NCBI GenBank assembly: GCA_003645435.1
Contig: QNFD01000035.1
Location: 1 to 12,824 of the forward strand
From: Gammaproteobacteria bacterium
GTDB taxonomy: Bacteria > Pseudomonadota > Gammaproteobacteria > GCA-001735895
Length of the DNA stretch: 12,824 nucleotides
Reading direction: 5' to 3'
Below are positions 1 to 6,188 of the stretch, in pieces. Each line of letters begins with the position of its first letter. The stretch's first letter is position 1. Both the position numbers and the translations under genes were made by a program. The notes under the pieces were generated by a model, which was not told the origin of the DNA, did no database searches, and worked only from the letters and a program-made list of their open reading frames with translations.

Positions 1-96
1 ATCACAGTCCTCATCACGGCCAAATTCAATCTGTTTTTTATCGATTGGTAATTTAATACCGGTACCGCTATTTGTAACCTGTATCAGGAGAGCCAT
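1..96 (-). CDS. FHA-domain protein, N-terminal fragment (3' end cut by window edge)
   Basis: An open frame runs from an ATG at 94-96 to the window edge and gives 32 residues. They begin MALLIQVTNSGTG and contain IEFGRDEDCD. A short beta-rich lead followed by a [IF]GR-x3-C-[DN] motif is how FHA (forkhead-associated, phosphothreonine-binding) domains begin. The conserved Ser-Arg-x-His part that should follow lies outside the window. FHA proteins usually act in phospho-dependent signalling or in secretion-system regulation; which applies here cannot be told. The gene lies 104 bases downstream of the 192-residue gene on the same strand. A weak AGGCG ribosome site lies about six bases before the ATG, and a TATACT-like box (180-185, minus strand) could give it its own promoter, but no good -35 is seen. 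The domain call rests on one short motif. Confidence 0.6.
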   Translation of the reverse strand, partial: MALLIQVTNSGTGIKLPIDKKQIEFGRDEDCD

Positions 97-200
97 GATA
101 ATCGCCTAAAGCAGAAATTAAGGAATCTAGAAATATAACCGCAAGACAACAACAGATCGATCTACAGGTATATTCAAGGAGTATAGCAGTACAAATTGTG

Positions 201-779
201 TCAGGCTTCGCTTCGCAACCGATTGACAAGATCGATGAGTCGATCCAGATCGGTATTGCCATCTGCCTTAAAGGTATCATCACTTCCCAGCAGAGTGAAA
301 CCATACTGCTTCAGCCTGCCATTTGTAGTTTCGTACTCTATCACCATGGCGCTCGCGGACTTTGTAACTGATTTGATGGAGGCAATGTCGATCTCAATCT
401 TATCAACAGCATCTTTGGCGGAGATATGGTCCTGGTAAAGGGTAAACACAAAACTTCCGTATCCGCCTTCGTAATGCGCCAGCGCACCTTCAGGACGATT
501 TCTTCTGTTACCTAAAAAGCCGGTATTACGTTTATCCAGGCCGAGCTTTGCCGCGCGGTCTTTATTACATTGTTCCATTCGATATGATTCTTCGGGCGTC
601 GCTTCAGGAAAGTCCGCCATAAACCTGTCCATTGGTATGCATTCACCTGCTTCAGGTTTAACCATGGCAGTAGGCGCTCGCGGCATAGCGCGTGCAAGAT
701 TAGGGTTATCGTCTTTGATCAGGATTTTACCAAATACTAAAATGAGGAAGACGACAGCAATCGCAGTAACTCTATACAT
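201..779 (-). CDS. Hypothetical membrane-anchored protein, 192 residues
   Basis: I do not recognise this family. The protein opens with an uncleaved-looking hydrophobic segment (about residues 4-20, ending in FGKILIKDD) and then appears hydrophilic to the end, so it is probably an inner-membrane-anchored periplasmic protein or a lipid-free exported one. The middle (about 45-90) is charged, with two cysteines. The C-terminal third alternates short strands and helices (VIEYETTNGRLKQYGFTLL) and ends in an amphipathic helix rich in Asp, Leu and Arg. The AGG of a ribosome site (GAGGT) lies about 11 bases before the ATG at 777-779. The next gene on the strand is the FHA-like fragment, so the two may work together, but only position supports this. 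The start was chosen because it places the hydrophobic segment at the N-terminus. Confidence 0.75.
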   Translation of the reverse strand: MYRVTAIAVVFLILVFGKILIKDDNPNLARAMPRAPTAMVKPEAGECIPMDRFMADFPEATPEESYRMEQCNKDRAAKLGLDKRNTGFLGNRRNRPEGALAHYEGGYGSFVFTLYQDHISAKDAVDKIEIDIASIKSVTKSASAMVIEYETTNGRLKQYGFTLLGSDDTFKADGNTDLDRLIDLVNRLRSEA

Positions 780-889
780 GCTAAATTAACCTCGTTACAA
801 GTTGCTTTTTAACTGTAGCCCAACGTGGAGCAAATATATCGTGAATATTCAGTACCAGTGCCTGGGAATAGAATGCTTAATTTTCCTGA

Positions 890-906
890 TTTGATCTTGC
901 ATCAAA
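890..906. promoter_or_regulatory. Inverted repeat TTTGAT-N5-ATCAAA in a divergent intergenic gap (FNR-like half-sites)
   Basis: Perfect six-base arms (890-895 and 901-906) flank CTTGC, midway between a minus-strand gene starting at 779 and a plus-strand gene starting at 972. The half-sites TTGAT/ATCAA match those of FNR, but the FNR consensus spacer is four bases and here it is five. It could be an off-consensus FNR/CRP-family site, an operator for another dimeric regulator, or chance. A possible -10-like TTAAAC (920-925) lies downstream, but no convincing promoter was found. Confidence 0.3.
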
Positions 907-971
907 CCTATCACAGTAATTAAACTGGGTAGACAGCAACTACTCAACAGATAATTAATCAGGGGCAAGTC

Positions 972-1505
972 ATGATATTTAAAATATTCTCAAAACTAGT
1001 TTCGGTAGCGCCTGGACCACTCAGGCTGATACTTGTATTCACTCTTGTCGGCTTTACTCAATTCACAGCCGCAGACGAGAATTCACCTTATTTCTCAATT
1101 AAGCGCTTAACGATGGAAACCGCCAATGCAGTCGCACTGGCCGCAGTACTCGATTGTCGCGCACAAGGTGTTCAGGCAACCGCGACGGTGGTAGACAAAA
1201 ATGGGATTGTTCAGGCCGTAGTACGCGACACACTCGCACCTCCGGTATCCTTAACCGTGTCACGCCAAAAAGCCTATACTGCTGCGAATTTTAGCGTTGC
1301 AACGTCCGAACTCCAACGCCAGGCAAACTCGGCCCTGGCAAACCTACCGGGATTGATGATGGGTGCAGGCGGGGTACTTATTGAAGCTGGCGGAACCATT
1401 TATGGTGCTGTCGGCGTAAGCGGCGCACCATCCGGTGAAACCGACGAGGCGTGTGCCAACGCCGGCGTGGCTGCGGTAATCGATGATTTAGAAATGGCGG
1501 ATTAA
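972..1505 (+). CDS. Secreted GlcG/HbpS-like (DUF336) protein
   Basis: This 177-residue protein has an N-terminal signal peptide (hydrophobic core about residues 16-33, likely cleavage near FTAA/DEN) and a single GlcG/HbpS domain (about 43-175). Family hallmarks visible are ATATVVDKNGIVQAVVRD, the SRQKAYTAANF helix, and the glycine-rich end with GAGGVLIEAGG and YGAVGVSGA followed by an Ala-rich helix. Members of the family include HbpS, an extracellular haem-binding redox sensor accessory protein of Streptomyces, and GlcG of glycolate loci. The fold is often associated with haem or corrinoid binding, but the ligand here is unknown. The start is supported by AGGGG at 961-965, six bases before the ATG. 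No glycolate genes or sensor kinase adjoin it. The next gene, an AmrS-like radical SAM enzyme, is on the same strand after 121 bases; co-transcription is possible but not shown. Confidence 0.88.
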   Translation: MIFKIFSKLVSVAPGPLRLILVFTLVGFTQFTAADENSPYFSIKRLTMETANAVALAAVLDCRAQGVQATATVVDKNGIVQAVVRDTLAPPVSLTVSRQKAYTAANFSVATSELQRQANSALANLPGLMMGAGGVLIEAGGTIYGAVGVSGAPSGETDEACANAGVAAVIDDLEMAD

Positions 1506-1626
1506 AAGTGGATTGATTCAAGATAGCCGAAAAATTCCCAGCAATGCCCTTGCCATCGTTGTGATTGTAATGGCAAAGCCTTACATTACACTGTACTGAA
1601 TTCGAATTGACTGGCATCAGACCTCT

Positions 1627-2700
1627 ATGACCGACAGTTACCAACTGGTCGAAACCATGCTGCAGCAACCGATGAACAATGGCGATGTTGTCTGCAATCT
1701 GTGTCTGTGGCGCTGTCGCTTGCGTCATGGCCAGCGCGGATTTTGCCAGGCGCATGTGAACCGTAATGGAACCCTGTATAACCTGTCTTACGGCATTATT
1801 TCGGCGATTGAGGTCGAGTCGATCCGCAACAAGCCCGTGTATCACTTCCGACCCGACAGCAAGGTCATGTCGGTCGGCAGTTATGGCTGTAACTTTCGCT
1901 GCAAGGGTTGTCATAACCTGGATATTTCCTGGGGCGTCGAGGCACTCGACAAGCTCGCCAGGGGAGAGTCTACCGACGCCTGGGTAACTCCGGAACAGCT
2001 TGTTGAGACCGCGCTCAAGCACGAGGTCGGCGGTATTGCTTTCACCTATTCTGAACCGGCGGTATGGTTGGAATATGTGCTCGACGTGTCAAAACTGGCA
2101 CGCGAGGCCGGGCTGTTTACGGTCTATGTTTCTAACAGTTTTGTTACTGATGAGGCGCTTGAGCTGATGGCGCCTTATATCGATGTACTGTGTTCGGATA
2201 TCAAGAGTCTATCGACGGAATTTTATAAAGATATTTGCCCGGTTAGCACGATTGACCAGGTATTGGGGTCGATTAAGAAGGCGCATGATCTGGGGATACA
2301 TGTGGAAACCAGAACTAACGTGATTCCGGGTAAGAATGACGACCCGCAGGAACTGCGTGGAATTGCGGAATGGATTCGAGACAACCTGGGATGTGATAGT
2401 CCCTGGCATGTGACAAAGTTTTTTCCGGCTTACCAGTTGTCGCATCTGCCGGCTACGCCGAATGAGATTATCGATCTGGCCGCCGAGACCGGGCGTGAGG
2501 TTGGGCTTAAACATGTTTATGGTCATACCGATATTAGTTGTGACTGTGCGACTGAGAATATGCCGGTAGCTGCCTGGCTGGAAATGGATGCCGGGGATTT
2601 AAACGAGGTTAATAAATGTGCCGCCAGTTGCTGTGGCGATGAGGGGATTTTAGTAAAGAAGTTTGAGAAGGAAGCTGGTTTGTTGAATGGGGTTTCCTGA
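1627..2700 (+). CDS. amrS: AmrS-type radical SAM enzyme of the AmmeMemoRadiSam system
   Basis: The 357-residue protein has the N-terminal cysteine block of the AmmeMemoRadiSam radical SAM enzymes (C23, C26, C30, C40; CNLCLWRC then GFC). This is followed by the radical SAM cluster motif C88-x3-C92-x2-C95 in YGCNFRCKGCHN and a typical barrel (FTYSEPAVW, VYVSNSFVT, IDVLCSDIKS, ETRTNVIPGKND, KFFPAYQLSHLPATP). The enzyme family binds [4Fe-4S] and S-adenosylmethionine. Its partners Memo/AmrB and AMMECR1/AmmA are usually neighbours but are absent here, and the reaction is not firmly established to my knowledge. After about residue 298 the sequence departs from the short CPxC tail I expect. It has CDC (C305, C307) and a later C331-x3-C335-C336 group, possibly another metal site. 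The start lacks a clear ribosome site; M11 is an alternative. The gene converges with mutY. Confidence 0.85.
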   Translation: MTDSYQLVETMLQQPMNNGDVVCNLCLWRCRLRHGQRGFCQAHVNRNGTLYNLSYGIISAIEVESIRNKPVYHFRPDSKVMSVGSYGCNFRCKGCHNLDISWGVEALDKLARGESTDAWVTPEQLVETALKHEVGGIAFTYSEPAVWLEYVLDVSKLAREAGLFTVYVSNSFVTDEALELMAPYIDVLCSDIKSLSTEFYKDICPVSTIDQVLGSIKKAHDLGIHVETRTNVIPGKNDDPQELRGIAEWIRDNLGCDSPWHVTKFFPAYQLSHLPATPNEIIDLAAETGREVGLKHVYGHTDISCDCATENMPVAAWLEMDAGDLNEVNKCAASCCGDEGILVKKFEKEAGLLNGVS

Positions 2701-2722
2701 TCGTTTGGCAATATTTGTTCAC

Positions 2723-2749
2723 TGGATACCGGCTTTCGCCGGTATGACG
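2723..2749 (+). repeat. Palindromic REP-like repeat, copy 1
   Basis: A 27-base unit beginning TGGATACCGGC and ending in ATGACG. It contains a perfect eight-base stem, ATACCGGC (2726-2733) with GCCGGTAT (2738-2745), around a TTTC loop. Units of this form (TGGATxCCGGCxTxCGCCGG..ATGACG) are widely dispersed in proteobacterial chromosomes. This is copy 1 of a head-to-head pair in the gap between two convergent genes, where the RNA hairpin could also end transcription; no run of T follows it directly. Confidence 0.8.
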
Positions 2750-2759
2750 GAGTTTAATT

Positions 2760-2786
2760 CGTCATGCCGGCGCAGGCCGGTATCCA
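2760..2786 (-). repeat. Palindromic REP-like repeat, copy 2 (inverted)
   Basis: Read on the minus strand this matches copy 1 at 24 of 27 positions. The differences are two in the loop region and one in the stem, where a G-T pair replaces an A-T pair. The stem is ATGCCGGC (2764-2771) with GCCGGTAT (2776-2783) around a GCAG loop. The copies are separated by ten AT-rich bases (2750-2759) and are inverted, so the whole block 2723-2786 can also fold into one long cruciform, like a BIME unit of paired REP elements. The loop differs while the stem is conserved, as expected if structure is what is preserved. Confidence 0.8.
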
Positions 2787-2804
2787 TTACAGTACTAACT
2801 TGAT

Positions 2805-3941
2805 CTAGATTAGTGATTTTGATTGTGACTCCCCAAAGCTCCTTCTCCCCGTGGGGGAGAGGGAGAAAAACTGGGTATCTGTTTTACTTGAGAGTAATTT
2901 GCGCACTGGGGTTGGTAGGCCGTATTTGGATAGCTCTGCTGTGGCTACGAAGGCGATATTTTCCTCATCTGCTACCTTGTGCGGTAGCTCGTCCAATTCA
3001 ATCACGGCAAGCGAGATATCGAGGCTGAAGTGGGTGAACTGGTGTTTCAACACGTTGGTATTAATCGTATTGGGTGCTTTTTCACTCGCCAGGTTGTGGG
3101 TCTGCCATTCCGCAATTCCATCGCTGTCGACTACCTCGGGTAGCGACCATAAACCGCCCCAGATTCCTGTTGGCGGGCGACGATAGAGCAGAATGCGATC
3201 CTGGTAACGATGTAACAGCATCAGGGTTTGTTTTTGCGGTTTGGGTTTCGCTGGTTTTTTCTCTGGATAGCTCGCCTGCGTGCCTTGTTGGTAACTCATG
3301 CAATATTGGTCCACTGGGCAGGCTTCACATTTTGGTTTGGTTTTTAAACAAACCGTGGCGCCCAGGTCCATCATTGCCTGGTTGTACTCGGCGGTGCTTT
3401 GCGCGGGGGTTAATTGGTCGGCGATTTGCCAGAGCCGCTTCATGGTTACAGTTTGGCCGTACCAGCCGCTGACCTGGAAATTGCGTGCCAGCACGCGCTT
3501 CACGTTACCATCCAGAATCGGCCATGACTGGCCGCAGGCAAAGGTTAATATGGCGCCGGCTGTCGAACGGCCAATCCCGGGTAAGGCCATCACCTGGTCC
3601 AGTTCCTGCGGGAATTGTCCCTGGTAGTCATCGCGCATGATTTGCGCGGCCCGATGCAGATTTCGGGCGCGGGCGTAGTAGCCGAGTCCCTGCCAGTATT
3701 GCAATACCTCGTCTATGGTGGCATCGGCGAGTGACTGGATATCCGGGAAGACTTCGATGAAACGCAGGTAATAGGGAATCACCGTCGTTACCTGGGTTTG
3801 CTGCAACATGATTTCAGACAGCCAGACCCGGTAAGTGGTTTTATCGATTTGCCAGGGTAGCGTATGGCGCCCATGAATCTGAAACCAGTCGAGAAGCGAT
3901 TTCGCGTATCGCGTCGATAGCTGTCCCGGGTCAGAGTGCAT
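2805..3941 (-). CDS. mutY: Adenine DNA glycosylase MutY with a repeat-derived C-terminal tail
   Basis: MutY removes adenine mispaired with 8-oxoguanine in base excision repair. The 378-residue protein has the helix-hairpin-helix glycosylase domain with catalytic E43 in SEIMLQQTQV and catalytic D144 in ILDGNVKRV, the LPGIGRSTAGAI hairpin (about 120-131), and the [4Fe-4S] loop C198-x6-C205-x2-C208-x5-C214. It also has the C-terminal NUDIX-like 8-oxoG recognition domain (about 237-350, ending GLPTPVRKLL). E. coli MutY is 350 residues, and family similarity also ends here at about residue 350. The remaining 28 residues are extra and include FFSLSPTGRRSFG, which is encoded by a dispersed palindromic repeat. 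The gene lies 28 bases after asmA on the same strand, so the two are probably co-transcribed; the asmA-mutY order is common in gammaproteobacteria. Catalytic parts are intact, so the enzyme should be active. Confidence 0.96.
   Translation of the reverse strand: MHSDPGQLSTRYAKSLLDWFQIHGRHTLPWQIDKTTYRVWLSEIMLQQTQVTTVIPYYLRFIEVFPDIQSLADATIDEVLQYWQGLGYYARARNLHRAAQIMRDDYQGQFPQELDQVMALPGIGRSTAGAILTFACGQSWPILDGNVKRVLARNFQVSGWYGQTVTMKRLWQIADQLTPAQSTAEYNQAMMDLGATVCLKTKPKCEACPVDQYCMSYQQGTQASYPEKKPAKPKPQKQTLMLLHRYQDRILLYRRPPTGIWGGLWSLPEVVDSDGIAEWQTHNLASEKAPNTINTNVLKHQFTHFSLDISLAVIELDELPHKVADEENIAFVATAELSKYGLPTPVRKLLSSKTDTQFFSLSPTGRRSFGESQSKSLI
2841..2863. repeat. Palindromic repeat CTTCTCCCC/GGGGGAGA inside the mutY 3' end
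   Basis: TCTCCCC (2844-2850) pairs with GGGGAGA (2854-2860) around a GTG loop, and the arms continue imperfectly on both sides (CCT against GGG). This sequence type, a C-rich arm of the form CCTTCTCCCC facing a G-rich GGGGAGAGGG arm, is a familiar dispersed repeat in many bacterial genomes. When read through, it gives peptides such as SLSPTGR, which is exactly what the mutY frame shows at residues 360-366. It differs in sequence from the CCGGC-type pair at 2723-2786, so two unrelated repeat families lie within 140 bases. Confidence 0.7.
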
Positions 3942-3969
3942 GCTCGCTATTCTTACTTATCCAGCGGCC

Positions 3970-6006
3970 CTAGAACAGGTTTTTAAGTTTGTCTTTAAGC
4001 TTGTCTTTAAGATCTTGTTCCGCCGCTTTTTGCTCGGCTTCCAGCTTTTCCTGCAGTTTTTCCTTTTCGCGTTGCCTGGAAGCTTTAAGTTTGGCTTTTT
4101 CGGCGTCTATCTGCCGTTGCAGCTCGGCCTTTTGTTTTTCAACCTCCGCCTTCAGTTTGGCTTTTTCCCGATCACCCAGTTCTTTCGCCCTGGCCTTGAG
4201 CATTTCATCCAGCTGCACGTCGATTTCTGGGTTCTCAAACGGGCCGACAATTCGTACCGGAATCAACAGGCCACTGAGCTCATCGGCTTCGTCTCCCTGC
4301 TGCCCGGCAACGGTTCCAACCAGCTTTACATCGACTCGATAGTCGATCGTATTGTCGTTGATATTGGCAATACCCTCGCCGCCGACGCGCAGCAACGGCG
4401 CCAGCAATTTGAGATCATTGCTGCTGAAAATACCTTTCCTGATTTTACCGCTCATCGTCAGTGAAGAAAAATCAGTTTGTAGCGGCTGCTCCGATGGTTC
4501 GGGTTGATTACTCAGTTTTGCCTTGACCCGGTCGATAGAATAACGCAGGTTAAAACCTTTTAGGGCGCCATCCTTGAACGCAATATCCATGCTGCCGTTG
4601 CTATTTTTCTTCAAGGCGCTGAGCCACTCTCCCTCGGTGGTCAGGCTGACATTGGCAGCCATCTCGCCGATGATCCGATCTTCACCCATGTAGTCGGTTA
4701 GTAACTGGCCTACTTGCACGCCTTGCAGTTTTTCCACCACCCGGTATTTCGGCTCCTTGCCGCGGGCATCGATTTGAACACTGCCCTGATAACTACCCTC
4801 GTACAAATTCATTATCATCGGATCCAGGTTGAGCAAGCCATTGTCGGCCTTGATACTGAGCTCTACATCATCGAGCAGTAAGTTCTCTACCTTGATTTGC
4901 TTCACCGAGAGCCGGCCATCGACCTGCAGCGAACGCAGCAGCTCCATCGGCAAGCTGATCTGAACATCCTCTGCGGCGGCGGATCCGCTAGACGTTGTGC
5001 CACTGGCCGGGGCTGTCATCTGCGCCTTCTGTGCTACCGAGGGTGTACCCAGCAATGCATCGATATCGAGTCGATCAGAAGCCAGTTTGAAAATTAGTGC
5101 AGGGCGTGCAAAATCGGTGATTTTCAGCATTCCGGTCAAGCGATTATCGCCGAGGTTAAGCTCCATGCCCTCGAGTTTTAAGCTGTTGCGCTGTAAATCA
5201 AGCACTAGTGCCTGGCTCGCTATTCCCGCCTCGATTTCGGAAAGCGGTAGAGCGCTCCCCTGGGCAACCACCTGTAGTTTCAAATCGCTGATTTTGACCT
5301 GGCTGGATTTAACCAGGTACTGGATTTCACCGCCAAGATCGACGATAGCATTGATCTCGTTTTTGCTTTGCAGGGCCATATGGATTTGCAGGGCGAATGG
5401 TTTATCGGCGGTGATTGGCCCTGTTGTAATATCGAGATCGTCAATTCGGTATTCGACACCGGTCTGTGCATCCTGCCACAGCAGGCGGGCATTGTTCATC
5501 ACCAGGCCGCCGAAGCTGCCTTTAATCTCTGTCGGACCCGAGCCCGATGTTGGCGCTGAACTCGCTGCCGGGTCCTGCGACTCTGTCGCCGCTGAATCCG
5601 CGGCCGCGAGCAAATCGTCCCAGTTGGTCACACCCGCGGCATTTTTTTGCAGATTAATCTCAAGATCATCGAGGATTAACTGGTTAACCTGCGGGTTGAA
5701 CGCGAATAGCGAGGCGACATCGACACTGATACTGGCCTTGTTAACCTTGATCATGTCCGCGGCACCGAATCCCGGCGCATTCGAAAAGCTCATGCCGCCC
5801 AGCTCCATCCCCAGTACCGGGTAAATGGTCAGGCTCACATCACCATAGAATTGCAGTTCGCGCCCGGTCTGCTCGCGCACCAGGTCACTCACCTCCTGTT
5901 TGTATTCATTGGCATCAAAAAAAGCGAGGAAGATGCCGGTGATGACAACAACAAATAACACCGCGACAACTAATATGGAGACAATTATCTTAAGAATACT
6001 TTTCAT
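3970..6006 (-). CDS. asmA: AsmA family envelope protein with a long coiled-coil tail
   Basis: AsmA-family proteins are inner-membrane-anchored periplasmic proteins linked to outer-membrane assembly and phospholipid transport between membranes. The 678-residue protein has an N-terminal signal anchor (about residues 7-29) and the AsmA N-terminal signature (DANEYKQEVSDLV, GRELQFYGDVSLTIYPVLG, MSFSNAPGFG). A repeated beta-strand body carries two low-complexity Ala/Ser/Thr/Gly inserts (about 135-165 and 320-347), followed by the C-terminal AsmA domain (about 370-600; VRIVGPFENPEIDVQ). Residues 602-678 are almost entirely Lys, Glu, Ala, Leu, Gln and Arg and should form one long charged coiled coil ending in KNLF. 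The protein is longer than E. coli AsmA (617), mostly because of this tail and the inserts. It is upstream of mutY with 28 bases between. The ribosome site is weak. Promoter elements must lie in 6007-6188, which it shares with a divergent gene. Confidence 0.93.
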   Translation of the reverse strand: MKSILKIIVSILVVAVLFVVVITGIFLAFFDANEYKQEVSDLVREQTGRELQFYGDVSLTIYPVLGMELGGMSFSNAPGFGAADMIKVNKASISVDVASLFAFNPQVNQLILDDLEINLQKNAAGVTNWDDLLAAADSAATESQDPAASSAPTSGSGPTEIKGSFGGLVMNNARLLWQDAQTGVEYRIDDLDITTGPITADKPFALQIHMALQSKNEINAIVDLGGEIQYLVKSSQVKISDLKLQVVAQGSALPLSEIEAGIASQALVLDLQRNSLKLEGMELNLGDNRLTGMLKITDFARPALIFKLASDRLDIDALLGTPSVAQKAQMTAPASGTTSSGSAAAEDVQISLPMELLRSLQVDGRLSVKQIKVENLLLDDVELSIKADNGLLNLDPMIMNLYEGSYQGSVQIDARGKEPKYRVVEKLQGVQVGQLLTDYMGEDRIIGEMAANVSLTTEGEWLSALKKNSNGSMDIAFKDGALKGFNLRYSIDRVKAKLSNQPEPSEQPLQTDFSSLTMSGKIRKGIFSSNDLKLLAPLLRVGGEGIANINDNTIDYRVDVKLVGTVAGQQGDEADELSGLLIPVRIVGPFENPEIDVQLDEMLKARAKELGDREKAKLKAEVEKQKAELQRQIDAEKAKLKASRQREKEKLQEKLEAEQKAAEQDLKDKLKDKLKNLF

Positions 6007-6068
6007 GATTTCCGAGGTATAAATTAATTCATAGGAGAGCTTTAAAAAGACTATTTTGACAGCATCTT

Positions 6069-6080
6069 AGTATTGATACT
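6069..6080. promoter_or_regulatory. Short inverted repeat AGTAT-TG-ATACT in the asmA upstream region
   Basis: A perfect 12-base palindrome centred between asmA (start 6006, minus) and the DUF2333 gene (start 6189, plus). It lies where a regulator could bind near the asmA promoter. No matching family consensus is recognised and a palindrome this short can occur by chance. Confidence 0.2.
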
Positions 6081-6143
6081 GTAACCTCAGCCACCAATCA
6101 GCTGTCGGTTACGGAAAATATGCCCTTTTACAAGTGGCCTGTT

Positions 6144-6149
6144 TATAAT
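6144..6149 (+). promoter_or_regulatory. Candidate -10 box TATAAT for the DUF2333 gene
   Basis: A perfect TATAAT lies 39 bases before the ATG at 6189, which places the likely transcript start near 6156. No good -35 is found at the usual spacing (TGCCCT at 17 bases). A TG dinucleotide lies three and four bases before the box, one base further than the extended -10 form. A small hairpin, TGCCA-ATG-TGGCA (6152-6164), lies at the expected start of the transcript. Confidence 0.4.
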
Positions 6150-6188
6150 GTTGCCAATGTGGCATGAATAAGGTGTTGAATCAAGACA

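Noticed and set aside
154..163. Perfect ten-base palindrome AGATCGATCT between the 192-residue gene and the FHA-like gene.
   Set aside because: It is built from overlapping GATC motifs, is short, and no regulator consensus fits; chance is likely.
1549..1577. Inverted repeat TTGCCAT/ATGGCAA after the GlcG-like gene, considered as a terminator.
   Set aside because: The stem is only seven bases with a 13-base loop and no T run follows; support is too weak to call a terminator.
1378..2022. Long minus-strand open frame (214 codons) across the end of the GlcG-like gene and the start of amrS.
   Set aside because: It lies antisense to two genes with clear family motifs, and its translation is basic, Arg/His-rich and family-less, as expected for a shadow frame.
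4997..5824. Long plus-strand open frame (275 codons) opposite asmA.
   Set aside because: It is Ser/Ala/Ile-rich with no recognisable domain, antisense to an unambiguous asmA coding region.
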